The notes under the pieces: generated by a model | What the model was told of the DNA's origin: nothing | Seen by the model: the letters and a program-made list of their open reading frames with translations, nothing else | Databases searched by the model: none | Program-made: the position numbers and the translations under genes | Part shown: one piece after another, positions 32,721 through 44,473 of the stretch | Numbering within the stretch: position 1 is the stretch's first letter | Layout of the letters: every line of letters starts with the position of its first letter | Source: CAVQCT01 sp964520865 | GTDB taxonomy: Bacteria; Zixibacteria; MSB-5A5; GN15; FEB-12 | DNA length: 64,000 bases | Assembly (NCBI GenBank): GCA_964520865.1 | Contig: CAZFOY010000005.1 | Coordinates: forward strand, 31,925-95,924 | Direction: 5' to 3'

Positions 32721-33242
32721 CTATTGGGCTCTTCGTATTCCGGCAACAATAATCGGAACCAGGACGACCTGAAGAGCAATGCCCGGCAGACCAGTCACTA
32801 TCGCACCACCGGTCGAAAAGTAGGTTGCGGCAGTATAGGGGAGTTTCATAAACAATCCGAGCAGAATCAACCCAAGTCCGAACATGACCCGTCCGGCGAT
32901 CATGGCCAGAATCAGTGCGATATAAATGTTAAGTCGTAGGCGGACATAACAGAGGCCCGCGATCAGACCGTAGAGGGGAAGCTCAAGCGACATCAACGGA
33001 ACGGCATATGTAGGCGGCATTCCGGTCAGCAGAAAGGAAAGCCCGGGGGCAAGCAGGCCGACCACGACTCCGGCGGCCGGCCCGACCAGAAAACCGGCCA
33101 GCAGCACCGGGATGTGCATTGGCAAAAAAATCCGTCCGGCAATTCCGAAAGCATGAAAGCCGATCGGCAAGAGAATGGCGAGCGCCAAATACAACGCCAC
33201 ATGGGCTATGAATTTAGCTCTGGCTGGAAGGGGGGGTGGCAC
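32721..33242 (-). CDS. ECF transporter S component-like membrane protein
   Basis: A 173-residue integral membrane protein with about six helices. The segment F-L-P-M-H-I-P-V-L-L-A-G-F-L-V-G-P and the later S-L-E-L-P-L-Y-G-L-I-A-G-L match substrate-binding (S) components of energy-coupling-factor vitamin transporters. The ATPase and T component are not nearby, so it would use a shared ECF module encoded elsewhere. The substrate cannot be deduced; the vitamin genes nadC and birA lie in the same area but on the other strand. The GTG at 33242 follows the methyltransferase stop by ten bases, so both are in one operon. Confidence 0.75.
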   Translation of the reverse strand: MPPPLPARAKFIAHVALYLALAILLPIGFHAFGIAGRIFLPMHIPVLLAGFLVGPAAGVVVGLLAPGLSFLLTGMPPTYAVPLMSLELPLYGLIAGLCYVRLRLNIYIALILAMIAGRVMFGLGLILLGLFMKLPYTAATYFSTGGAIVTGLPGIALQVVLVPIIVAGIRRAQ

Positions 33243-33252
33243 GGCTAAGTGA

Positions 33253-33858
33253 TCACTTCACATTCGAAGCCATCGCCAGGTAGAGTCCGGTGTGATCCTG
33301 CACCGAAACTTCTTCGAATTTGCTGTTGTTCAACATCTTCCGAAGGGACGATTCAGGCGGCAGGACGTCATTCTCGACCGCTCCGCCGATTCCGAGATGA
33401 ACATCGGCAAGCTCCTTGGACGAAATCAGATGGATGATGTAGAACATAGCACCCGGCTTCAGCACGCGATGGGTCTCATCGATCGCCCTTTGCTGGTCGG
33501 TGAAGTGCGGAAAGGCTGAGAAGGCCACGGCCATGTCGAAGCTTGAATCGCCGAAGGGAAGGGCCGAAGCATCGGCGTCGACAACGTTGACGTTAGCGAA
33601 GGGGAAGTTCCTGTGAGCCTTCTGGGCCATTTCGTAAGAAAAGTCCACTCCGGTTACCGAGCCGGTATCCCCGACCATACGCCTGAGCATGTCGAAGAGC
33701 ACCCCGGTCCCGCAACCGAGGTCCAATATATCCATGCCGGAGTTGACCTTAAGTTTCTCGACGATATGGGTGAGTCGTTCCATATCCTCGGCCGTGAACA
33801 TGAGGTCCCATTCCGCCGCCAGATCATCGAAGAATTTCTGGTGTTTGTCGTGCGACAT
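33253..33858 (-). CDS. class I SAM-dependent methyltransferase
   Basis: A 201-residue methyltransferase of the Methyltransf_11 type, with motif I I-L-D-L-G-C-G-T-G (about 44-52), the acidic end of strand 2 (V-D-F-S) and A-L-P-F-G-D-S-S-F-D-M-A motif. The substrate is not deducible. It starts with ATG at 33858 and is co-directional with the ECF S component, 10 bases away. The pair is divergent from uvrA. A role in cofactor modification is a guess only. Confidence 0.85.
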   Translation of the reverse strand: MSHDKHQKFFDDLAAEWDLMFTAEDMERLTHIVEKLKVNSGMDILDLGCGTGVLFDMLRRMVGDTGSVTGVDFSYEMAQKAHRNFPFANVNVVDADASALPFGDSSFDMAVAFSAFPHFTDQQRAIDETHRVLKPGAMFYIIHLISSKELADVHLGIGGAVENDVLPPESSLRKMLNNSKFEEVSVQDHTGLYLAMASNVK

Positions 33859-33947
33859 AGTGCAAAAATATCTTCGAAGAGGAGTATGTCAAGAAGATTC
33901 GACCTCCTTTTCCCGCTTTTGGATCTTTGTCGAAATTAAGTTGTTCT

Positions 33948-33982
33948 CCGGGAAAAGTGATACTGGAATCACTGTTTTCCGG
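33948..33982. repeat. long inverted repeat between methyltransferase and uvrA
   Basis: CCGGGAAAAGTGAT (33948-33961) and ATCACTGTTTTCCGG (33968-33982) pair over about 13 bases with a six-base loop. No T-tract follows. It lies 56 bases before uvrA and may be a regulator site or RNA hairpin. Confidence 0.45.
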
Positions 33983-34038
33983 GTGTGGAGAGGGCGGGAA
34001 TTATGTATATTACGTGATTCGACTTTTTCGGAGCAGTT

Positions 34039-36900
<2,862 letters not shown>

Positions 36901-36906
36901 GGCAGC

Positions 36907-37758
36907 GTGCCGGAACTTCCCGAAGTTGAAACGGTGGCCCGCACCCTGCGCGAGCTTATCGTCAGACGGACTTTCGAATCCGTCAGCGTCAAAGCGCCAA
37001 AGAGTTCTATATTCCTGAGCAAAGCATTCAAGAAGAGGTCCTTCTCGGACGTACTGAAAGGGAGGTCCGTCCTGTCGGTCGGCAGGCGAGGAAAGAACCT
37101 GCTTATCTCCCTGTCGGGCGAAGTCACCTTGTGGGTACATCTGAAAATGACGGGGCAGTTCAGATGTATTGAGACCCCCGTGCCGCGCGACAAGCACGAC
37201 CTGGTCGTTTTCACTTTTCAGGGCAGATCGGAACGAAATCGAATGATCGAGCTGCGGTTCAACGACTACCGGCGATTCGGCAGGCTTCGTCTCTTTCCTG
37301 ATGCAGAGCTCTGGCAGCAACCGGGACTACGGGGTCTTGGACCGGAGCCGCTGGAGATGTCGGCGGAGGAATTTGTCACAATCTGCTATCGGCGCCCGAG
37401 AATGATAAAGCCGGCCTTACTCGATCAAAGCTTCATCGCCGGAATCGGTAATATCTACGCGGATGAAGCGCTGTACGCGGCGCGAATTCATCCGTCGCGA
37501 CCTACCACTTCGATATCAAAGGCCAAACTTCGTGAGCTTCATTCGCATATCCAAAGACTGCTGCGCTTTGCGATTAGCAAGATGGGTACGTCGGTTGACA
37601 GCTTCGCCGGCGTGAACGGTGAGGCTGGACAGTTCCAGAAGTACCTCAAGGTATATGCCAGGGAGGGGGAGCCCTGTTCTCGCTGCGGTACTAAGATCGT
37701 CAGGAAGAAGATGGGTGCTCGCTCGGCGCATTTCTGTCCGCGATGTCAGCGGAAATAG
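36907..37758 (+). CDS. mutM: formamidopyrimidine-DNA glycosylase
   Basis: A 283-residue Fpg/MutM that removes 8-oxoguanine and cleaves the abasic site. The catalytic N-terminus P-E-L-P-E-V-E-T-V follows a GTG start (the proline becomes the N-terminus). The beta-strand lysine region G-R-R-G-K-N-L-L, the helix-two-turn-helix (Q-S-F-I-A-G-I-G-N-I-Y-A-D-E) and the C-terminal zinc finger (C-S-R-C-G-T ... C-P-R-C-Q-R-K) are intact. It forms an operon with uvrA, ended by a strong terminator. Confidence 0.96.
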   Translation: MPELPEVETVARTLRELIVRRTFESVSVKAPKSSIFLSKAFKKRSFSDVLKGRSVLSVGRRGKNLLISLSGEVTLWVHLKMTGQFRCIETPVPRDKHDLVVFTFQGRSERNRMIELRFNDYRRFGRLRLFPDAELWQQPGLRGLGPEPLEMSAEEFVTICYRRPRMIKPALLDQSFIAGIGNIYADEALYAARIHPSRPTTSISKAKLRELHSHIQRLLRFAISKMGTSVDSFAGVNGEAGQFQKYLKVYAREGEPCSRCGTKIVRKKMGARSAHFCPRCQRK

Positions 37759-37785
37759 ACACTCGCGTAATATAAATGGGCATAA

Positions 37786-37822
37786 GAAAACCCACCCCGC
37801 ACGAAGCGGGGTGGGTCTTTTT
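37786..37822. terminator. bidirectional intrinsic terminator
   Basis: An 11-bp perfect stem, ACCCACCCCGC with GCGGGGTGGGT, and a five-base loop at 37790-37816. T-tracts exist on both strands (CTTTTTATT to the right, TTTTC to the left), so it ends both mutM and the convergent large secreted-protein gene. Confidence 0.9.
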
Positions 37823-37842
37823 ATTCTAATCGGATTTGCCGA

Positions 37843-40800
37843 TTACGGATGCACCAGCGGTGTACCATCGCTGAACATGTATTCAACCATGGAGACAAGG
37901 TCGCCGATATCCGGCATACCGCCACTGGCGTTAACATCTGCTGTCTGCATCACACGCGGAGCAGGACCATCGTCGAACATGAAGTCAACCATGTAGATAA
38001 GGTCGGAAACATCCAACTTACCGTCGAGGTTGACATCACCCGAAGTATGTCCTCTCACCACGACCTGACCGGAAACCTGACCCGGAGTTCCGCCGATATC
38101 GTAGGTGATATCGAAGAACGAGTCAACGTTATCCCAGATCAAGCCGCCCTGTGCCGTTTCCTGACAGCTTACGTAATTGCCGCCATCGAACGGAAGGTGC
38201 AGGACGTCGCCCGTCATGCCGGCGTAACCACCGGTGATGATGTCGGACGTGCCGAGCGAGACCGGGCAGCCGGAAATGCTCATGGCAACGTTCTCCATAT
38301 TATCGACAGACTGACCGTCGGGCAGCATCTCGTCGCACATATACATGTCACAAGTGACCGGCTCGATGCCGTACTTGAAGAACACATACATGGTATCCGG
38401 ACGCATCACGTATTCGATCGGTGCGATTACGTTCACGGAGTAGTCTTCGACCTCACCGTATGAGGAACTGCCGCAAGGGGCGAGAGCGTCGAAGGAACCA
38501 TCGACAACGCGAACGCGCATTCCCGTGGTACCCGGAACCGCGTCGGCAGGCGGAGTGATCGTACCGGTGTACGGACCCAGACCGTCGGCAACATCGAGCG
38601 TGATCATCTCGCCCGGATCATCGAAATCAAGATCATGATTCCAGTCAATCCAGACACCACACAGATCGCTCGAATACGGGCTGCCGTTGGTGATGGTGAT
38701 CGGATAGCCAGTACCGATTTCCATGTTGGCGGTCATGCCGCTGTAATCGGCATAGCCGTCGCACGCGGAAACGTTGTCGATTTCGGCAACCTGGACTTCA
38801 CTGATGTGTTCGTAGCAGCCGCCCGAAGCAGCGCAGTAGAACGCAGGGATGGTCTCGCAACCGACCGACATATTGTAATCGTACGGGCCGGTAGAGCATG
38901 GATAACCGTTGAAATCCTGCGGACCAACGAAGATCCACCAGGTACCCGGTGACAGATTGGCCTCCACCACCGCGGTATCGCACTTATCAACCGCCAAATA
39001 CGGAGAGAGGTAGCCGGTCGCGTTGTCGCAGGTGATGTTGCCGGGATCGCTGGTCTCGAGGAATCCAGCTACCAGCGGCAGTTCACCAACGACCTTCAGG
39101 GTCACGTGTGTGAAGTCATCGACTACAAGCACGTACCAATCGGTGTCGCGAGTATCGCCATCGGCCCAGAGATTACCGCAAACGGTCTCGCCGCAGGTAA
39201 CCGGTGTGAGCGGAGGTGATACTGCATCGGTGTTACATCCACCGTTGACGTCATCGCCGCAGGCCTCGCCTTCATCGGTCGCGCCGGCAGGGCATTCAAC
39301 CACGCAAGGCAGAGCACAACTGGTGGTCAGTAAGCCGGCACCTGTGTTGCTCGAATATCCGCCGACCTCGATGAGATAAGCGTTACCTTCAACACACGGG
39401 AAGGTGAGTTCGGACTGGACGCCACAAGCATCGTCGTTACAATCGATCATCGGTGAGTCGCAGCCGGCGCCATCATAGACGGCCATCTTGGTGTCATAGT
39501 CGGAGCCGCAGAGACCAACCGTGGCTTCACCGGTGCAACTGGCCGTGTAGACGTACCAGAGGTTCGGTGCAGTCTGACAACCACCGGGACCGTCAAAGGT
39601 CGCATTGTCGGTATTGAAGGCCAGATCGGTGACGTCACCAATTTCAGTAGCATTGGCGCAGTCATCGTTCTCCGGGGCCTCGCAACCGGTCGCCGCCGAG
39701 ATCGTCAGATCGAAATCCGGAATACAATCCGGGGACGGATACGTATCGATCATGAGATAGTAAACACCAGGTTCGAGATGGACGCACGTCATGCCGTGGG
39801 CATCGCTTCCATAGTTGGTGCTCTGATCGATACAAGAGGCGCTCGGATCAGCCGGGCAAAGATCAAAGAGGCCGATACCGGTGTAGGTAGTGCCCTTCGG
39901 ATCCAGAGTAATATCTACGTCGACCGCTTCGGCTACGGTAACCTCATACACGATATCCTCACCACCGTCGTAAGAACCCATGCATGTGTTGTTGTAGTCG
40001 TCGCCACGACCGCAGGTCGTCTGACCGAGGTCGGTGTACGGAAGGGTCGGAATGTCAATCTTAAGAGGATCGCTGCAGTTGTCGCCCGGATTGGCGGGGC
40101 CCGTCTCTTCACAAGAGACATTCAGGAGACCGTCGCCTGAGGCGGTACTGTAGCCACCTACCTCGATGAGGTACGTGTTGTCTTTTACGACGTTGAACTG
40201 AATCTGCGACTGAACACTGCAGAAATCGTCGTTGGTGGAAAGCGCCGTACCCAGGGTGCACGAGCAGCCGTCGTATGCGGCGACTTTTGTGTCATAGGAG
40301 GAGCCGCAAAGGCTCACGGTAGCTTTACCGTCGCAGGAAGCAGTGTAGCAATACCAGATGTTCGGTCCGGTGGTGTATCCGGTGTTGTCCGGAGTGGCCG
40401 TGGCCGTCGAGAAAGCCAGGTCAGTTACATCACCGATCGGAGTGGCGGCCGAGCAGTCATCGTTTTCCGGCGGCGGCGGGGGTTCCGCAACGTCAACCGT
40501 AAAGACAAAGTCCTGCTGACTGCGGGCTTTCGCGCCACCAGTCCAGACCGCATAATAGATTACGCCAGGGCCGGCTACATTGTCCCATTCGATGAACGGA
40601 ACATCGACGCCGTCGCCGCAATCATAGTAGTAACCGTCGTCGCGGACGATCTGGTTAGCCGGATCGCAACCGCAGGCGGTGAACAGAAGAGCACTGATCG
40701 ACGGCGGCGAGGTCAGCGTGCCGCAGAAGTCGACAGTAACATTGTTGCTGGCATAAGGAAGTTCGATTGAGTACCAGACGGCATCCCAATCACCAATGTC

Positions 40801-41889
40801 CGGATCATCCGGACAGTCGACCGTGGCGCCGACAGTGGTGCCGTCGACCTGTACCGGGTACGGGCCGGAGATCGGCGTGGCGTTGGCGCAGTCATCGTTC
40901 GCACCCGGAATCGGGCACGGATTATCGGTACAATTCAAGCCGTTCGCCCAGTTGCCACCGACGCTGTTGCAGTAAGCTTCGGTCACGCCGTCTTCGCACG
41001 TCGGCGAATTGACGTCGCCCGAACAGCAACGACCGGTCGGCTCGACATAGACATCATCGTTCACGGAAATGTCATCGAGGCCGAACAGGTCTGCATCGAG
41101 ACCGTAGTACTGGAAGGCGATTCTGATATTCGGGCCGCCGGCATAGCTGCCAAGCGGAACCGCTACCGCATACCACTCAAAATCAGGATACGGAACATCG
41201 TACGAATCCCAGACTTCGGTAAAGGTCGCACCATCGTCGGTGGACACGTAGACCTTGAAGTCGTGCGGATAATCGTAACCCTTCAGCATCCAGAATTCGA
41301 CCTTGAGATCGGCAGCCGAAGCTCCGGAAACATCGAGGGACGGAGTGATGAGCCATTCATCCTGCTGAAGCGGAGGGGTGTGACCCTGATCCCACGTGCA
41401 CAGGGCGCACTGGGTGCCACCGATCTGAGCGGTTCCAAGGAACCAGCCCCAGCCCGGATCGGTATTCAGGGTATCCCAACCGGCCGGCGGGAATTCAGTC
41501 CCTTCGAAATCTTCGGACAGAAGAACCGAACCGGCATCACGAATGAATTTCGGATGATCGGTCATGGCAGTAACTCTGGCTCCGGATTTCGATTGAGATT
41601 TGGTTAATTGAGGTTTCGCACTGTGATGAACCGGTTCGGTCATCTTTTCGGCCGGTGCATTCTGCTGATTCGCAACATCGGCCGCGACCTTCGCTTCATC
41701 CGCAAGTTTAGCCTGAACCTGCGGGTCCTGCTGGGCCTGAGCGTTGGCAAGATTATGGAAAGTTGGACGGGCAGCTTGTGCCGCCAACTTGTCGGCGTGA
41801 CTGACGGCGCCGTTGATTGCCATTGCTGTGGCGGAGAGGATAACGAAAAGGAAGGCTAAGAGAAAAATACTCTTTCTACATTTAAACAT
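37843..41889 (-). CDS. 1348-residue secreted multidomain protein with dockerin-like C-terminus
   Basis: A large exported protein. Order: signal peptide (1-25); Ala/Gln-rich linker to about 120; a choice-of-anchor/MAM-like domain (about 122-290, E-D-F-E-G-T-E-F-P-P-A-G-W); repeated cysteine-rich beta modules (N-D-D-C-A/S-x-A-T-x-I-G-D-V-T-D-L-A-F ... C-G-S-x-Y-D-T-K); a GEVED-type module (about 1040-1170, W-I-D-W-N-H-D-L-D-F-D-D); then a C-terminal pair of EF-hand-like loops (D-V-N-L-D-G-K-L-D-V-S-D-L and D-V-N-A-S-G-G-M-P-D-I-G-D-L) as in dockerins. Probably surface or extracellular. Its role, and any cohesin partner, are unknown. GAGG precedes the ATG. Confidence 0.85.
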   Translation of the reverse strand: MFKCRKSIFLLAFLFVILSATAMAINGAVSHADKLAAQAARPTFHNLANAQAQQDPQVQAKLADEAKVAADVANQQNAPAEKMTEPVHHSAKPQLTKSQSKSGARVTAMTDHPKFIRDAGSVLLSEDFEGTEFPPAGWDTLNTDPGWGWFLGTAQIGGTQCALCTWDQGHTPPLQQDEWLITPSLDVSGASAADLKVEFWMLKGYDYPHDFKVYVSTDDGATFTEVWDSYDVPYPDFEWYAVAVPLGSYAGGPNIRIAFQYYGLDADLFGLDDISVNDDVYVEPTGRCCSGDVNSPTCEDGVTEAYCNSVGGNWANGLNCTDNPCPIPGANDDCANATPISGPYPVQVDGTTVGATVDCPDDPDIGDWDAVWYSIELPYASNNVTVDFCGTLTSPPSISALLFTACGCDPANQIVRDDGYYYDCGDGVDVPFIEWDNVAGPGVIYYAVWTGGAKARSQQDFVFTVDVAEPPPPPENDDCSAATPIGDVTDLAFSTATATPDNTGYTTGPNIWYCYTASCDGKATVSLCGSSYDTKVAAYDGCSCTLGTALSTNDDFCSVQSQIQFNVVKDNTYLIEVGGYSTASGDGLLNVSCEETGPANPGDNCSDPLKIDIPTLPYTDLGQTTCGRGDDYNNTCMGSYDGGEDIVYEVTVAEAVDVDITLDPKGTTYTGIGLFDLCPADPSASCIDQSTNYGSDAHGMTCVHLEPGVYYLMIDTYPSPDCIPDFDLTISAATGCEAPENDDCANATEIGDVTDLAFNTDNATFDGPGGCQTAPNLWYVYTASCTGEATVGLCGSDYDTKMAVYDGAGCDSPMIDCNDDACGVQSELTFPCVEGNAYLIEVGGYSSNTGAGLLTTSCALPCVVECPAGATDEGEACGDDVNGGCNTDAVSPPLTPVTCGETVCGNLWADGDTRDTDWYVLVVDDFTHVTLKVVGELPLVAGFLETSDPGNITCDNATGYLSPYLAVDKCDTAVVEANLSPGTWWIFVGPQDFNGYPCSTGPYDYNMSVGCETIPAFYCAASGGCYEHISEVQVAEIDNVSACDGYADYSGMTANMEIGTGYPITITNGSPYSSDLCGVWIDWNHDLDFDDPGEMITLDVADGLGPYTGTITPPADAVPGTTGMRVRVVDGSFDALAPCGSSSYGEVEDYSVNVIAPIEYVMRPDTMYVFFKYGIEPVTCDMYMCDEMLPDGQSVDNMENVAMSISGCPVSLGTSDIITGGYAGMTGDVLHLPFDGGNYVSCQETAQGGLIWDNVDSFFDITYDIGGTPGQVSGQVVVRGHTSGDVNLDGKLDVSDLIYMVDFMFDDGPAPRVMQTADVNASGGMPDIGDLVSMVEYMFSDGTPLVHP

Positions 41890-41970
41890 ACGCTTTCCTC
41901 GCTCGTTCGATTAATTAGTTACTCTACTTCTAAAACCAGCCGCGAGAATTCCCATTAGCATCGGATGCGG

Positions 41971-41988
41971 CTAGCGTGGATAACCCAT
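41971..41988 (-). CDS. possible five-codon leader peptide (uncertain)
   Basis: In the 250-base leader of the large secreted-protein gene, a perfect AGGAGG (41996-42001) stands seven bases before an ATG that is followed by only G-Y-P-R and a TAG. Such a strong site for such a short frame is suspicious of a regulatory upstream ORF. It may be chance. The rest of the 383-base gap (41890-42272) shows the promoter described next and no further gene. Confidence 0.35.
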   Translation of the reverse strand: MGYPR

Positions 41989-42140
41989 AGGCCGTCCTCC
42001 TATTACAAAAAGGTTATTGGGTGTAATATTTGCGTGTCGCTATTGAGCTGTATCATATAACCCACGGATAAGAACAAACGAACCGGCGCGGCGAAGTCTG
42101 CGCCACATTAGAAGGTTCGTGCTTAGTTTGCGTCAATGAC

Positions 42141-42169
42141 AAAATACCCACGAAGTCAACATATGTCAA
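42141..42169 (-). promoter_or_regulatory. predicted promoter of the large secreted-protein gene
   Basis: Reading leftward: TTGACA (-35, 42164-42169), 17-base spacer and TATTTT (-10, 42141-42146). The leader is about 250 bases long and contains the short leader frame described above. Confidence 0.55.
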
Positions 42170-42272
42170 GACATTAATCCTTCTCAGCGGACCTTAATCT
42201 TTAATAAAGACCTTGGTCTCCGCTATTTCCCCTTCGAGCTTCTTACAAGTCCGATTTGCCGTCGTCCGCGAG

Positions 42273-43319
42273 TCAGTCGCCCAGCCGGAGCCCAGTGTTG
42301 CGATCGAAGTAGTACAGCGAATCGGGCTTGAGCGAGAATCTCACCAGGTCGCCGGGCTCATGTGGCTCGGGACAACGAGAGACTGCCAAAACTTGACTTT
42401 CGTACTCCAATCGGACCACGTACTCATCGCCAAGGTACTCTGTGTAAACAACTTTGCCGCCGTATGCCCCTTCTGCCGCGAATCTGATCGCTTCAGGTCG
42501 AACACCGATCAGGAAATCTCCCGCACGCTTGGCCTCATCCGGAATGTCGGTCAGACCGAACGGACGGGATTTCCCCTCTTCCCACACCGAAGGTACAAAG
42601 TTCATACGGGGTTGACCGATAAACCGGGCAACAAAAGTCGTCCGCGGATGTGCATATAGCTCTTCCGGTGTGCCGATCTGCTCAAGGTGCCCTTCGTTGA
42701 GCAGGGCAATCCGGTCAGCCATCGTGAGCGCTTCGGCCTGATCGTGGGTGACATGGATGGTTGTGACTTCAAGTTCGCGTTGTATGCGGACAATTTCGGT
42801 TCGCATTCTCGCGCGCAAATCAGCATCGAGATTCGACAACGGCTCGTCCAGCAGGAAAAGAGAAGGTTTGCGGATGATTGCCCGGCCCAGTGCGACGCGC
42901 TGCCGCTGACCGCCGGAAAGCTGGGCCGGTTTCTGCTGAAGTTTCTCCGTAAGGTCCAACATAGCAGCAACTTGTTCAACTTTTTCGGCGATCTCTGAGC
43001 GTGAAGACCCGGCCACCTTGAGGGGAAAAGCGAGGTTTTTTTCTACCGACATATGAGGATAAAGGGAATAATTCTGGAAAACCATCGCTACGCGGCGCTC
43101 TTTTGGAGGCAAATTGTCCACTCTTCGCCCATTAATGTGGATTTCGCCGGCATCGGGAGATTCCAGGCCTGCGATCAGGCGGAGAAGAGTTGATTTGCCG
43201 CAACCCGAAGGTCCGAGCAGTACGAGCAGCTCTCCGGCCTCAAGTGAGAATGAAATGTCGGTCAGAACCGTATGGGAATCAAAGGATTTGTGGATATTCT
43301 GAATCGTGAGACCTGACAT
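42273..43319 (-). CDS. MalK/UgpC-type ABC transporter ATP-binding protein
   Basis: A 348-residue ATPase. Walker A G-P-S-G-C-G-K-S-T-L-L (about 36-46), signature L-S-G-G-Q-R-Q-R and Walker B L-F-L-L-D-E-P-L-S-N-L-D are intact, and a C-terminal OB-type regulatory domain (about 240-348, G-V-R-P-E-A-I-R) marks the carbohydrate-importer MalK/UgpC/MsmX class. No permease or binding protein is encoded here, so it may be a shared ATPase for several sugar importers. Its ATG directly abuts the recF stop (TAG-ATG), implying translational coupling. Confidence 0.9.
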   Translation of the reverse strand: MSGLTIQNIHKSFDSHTVLTDISFSLEAGELLVLLGPSGCGKSTLLRLIAGLESPDAGEIHINGRRVDNLPPKERRVAMVFQNYSLYPHMSVEKNLAFPLKVAGSSRSEIAEKVEQVAAMLDLTEKLQQKPAQLSGGQRQRVALGRAIIRKPSLFLLDEPLSNLDADLRARMRTEIVRIQRELEVTTIHVTHDQAEALTMADRIALLNEGHLEQIGTPEELYAHPRTTFVARFIGQPRMNFVPSVWEEGKSRPFGLTDIPDEAKRAGDFLIGVRPEAIRFAAEGAYGGKVVYTEYLGDEYVVRLEYESQVLAVSRCPEPHEPGDLVRFSLKPDSLYYFDRNTGLRLGD

Positions 43320-44408
43320 CTATTCCCTCAATGCTACTTCGCCGTCTCGAATCAGAAACGCCCGGCTGTTGTCCCTGAGGAAATCCGGAGGCTCCAGCGC
43401 TGTCGTGAGAAAGAGCTGATGAAAATCGGCAAATGCCTCGATCAGTGCTTCAGATCGATTTCGGTCGAGTTCCGCAAAGATCTCGTCCAAAAGGAGCACC
43501 GGTTGGATCTCTCTCTTATCCTTGAGCAAATGATACACCGCGAGCTTCAGTGAGAGTGCTGCGGTTCGCCATTCCCCCTGAGATCCGTGACTTCTCGCCG
43601 GCAACCCGTCGATATGAAAAATGATGTCGTCGCGATGAGGTCCGACTAGTGAGCTCTTCAGCATACGTTCCCGTTCGGCATGCCTGTTCAAGGCGGCGGT
43701 TATCTGTTCGGCTATCTTCTCCTGAGTAAAATCATTGTCGGCCGGCCGGCCGGAGGTCCGGTATTCAAGGCTCAGGTTGCTTCCGCCGGAAATTCTTTTA
43801 TAGTAGGTCATCGCTTCCTGCTCCACGGCAGATAGGAACTCAAAGCGCTGTTTGATAATCCTGGCGCCATGCTCAACAAGTAAACTGTTAAACGGTGCCG
43901 GATCCATCTCTCTTTTGAGAGCGGCGTTCTTTTGTGCCAGGGTCCGGTGGTAATCATTCAGAAGATCGATGTAGCGATGTGAGTATTGTGAAAGATAAAG
44001 ATCTATGAATAATCGCCGGGTTGCCGGAGCTCCGGAAATGATCTCACTATCTTCGGGGCCCGCGGCGACCACACAGAAGGTATCGTACAGTTCGCTGAGT
44101 CTGATCGGTACTTCGTCAAGAGTGGCCTTCTTCCGTCCGTTCTTCTGATAGGCTACGGCGAGGTCTATCTGCTTGTCGGTGAGATTTATCTGACCGGCGA
44201 TGCGGTAGAAGTCGGCTTCACTGTTCACCAGGACGCTTTCGACCGCCGAGCGATGGGAGCGCCCGAGACAAAGCACAAAGATCGCTTCGAGCAGATTCGT
44301 CTTCCCTGAACCGTTGCTTCCGTAAAAGATATTCACACCTTCGGCAAAGTCCGTGGCGAGCTGCCGAAAGTTGCGAAAGTTGGTGATGTCAAGCGAGTGA
44401 ATGTACAT
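43320..44408 (-). CDS. recF: DNA replication and repair protein RecF
   Basis: A 362-residue RecF, an SMC-like ATPase that helps load RecA at gaps. N-terminus I-T-N-F-R-N-F, Walker A G-S-N-G-S-G-K-T-N-L-L (about 30-40) and the C-terminal ABC signature (S-Q-G-E-W-R) with Walker B V-L-L-L-D-E-I-F-A-E-L-D fit the family. The ATG has no ribosome site and lies eight bases after an intrinsic terminator that follows dnaN. The next gene, an ABC ATPase, abuts its stop. Confidence 0.94.
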   Translation of the reverse strand: MYIHSLDITNFRNFRQLATDFAEGVNIFYGSNGSGKTNLLEAIFVLCLGRSHRSAVESVLVNSEADFYRIAGQINLTDKQIDLAVAYQKNGRKKATLDEVPIRLSELYDTFCVVAAGPEDSEIISGAPATRRLFIDLYLSQYSHRYIDLLNDYHRTLAQKNAALKREMDPAPFNSLLVEHGARIIKQRFEFLSAVEQEAMTYYKRISGGSNLSLEYRTSGRPADNDFTQEKIAEQITAALNRHAERERMLKSSLVGPHRDDIIFHIDGLPARSHGSQGEWRTAALSLKLAVYHLLKDKREIQPVLLLDEIFAELDRNRSEALIEAFADFHQLFLTTALEPPDFLRDNSRAFLIRDGEVALRE

Positions 44409-44416
44409 AGGCTAAG

Positions 44417-44450
44417 AAAAAAAACGGCAGACGAACGGATCATCTGCCAT
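44417..44450 (-). terminator. intrinsic terminator between dnaN and recF
   Basis: On the minus strand a six-bp GC-rich stem (GGCAGA with TCTGCC, extendable by A-T and T-G pairs) is followed by eight T's. It lies inside the dnaN-recF gap, so recF is either transcribed by read-through or from another promoter. Confidence 0.8.
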
Positions 44451-44473
44451 TTCGATTCTCGTTGTCCGCTGCC

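Noticed and set aside
41890..42140. Possible c-di-GMP or other riboswitch in the 250-base leader of the large secreted protein
   Set aside because: The conserved strings of GEMM-I and of cobalamin aptamers are not present; only a promoter and a mini-ORF can be pointed to.
42190..42240. Terminator-like stem downstream of the MalK-type ATPase (AGCGGA/TCCGCT)
   Set aside because: The stem is short with a long loop and no T-tract in the right place, so I do not call it.
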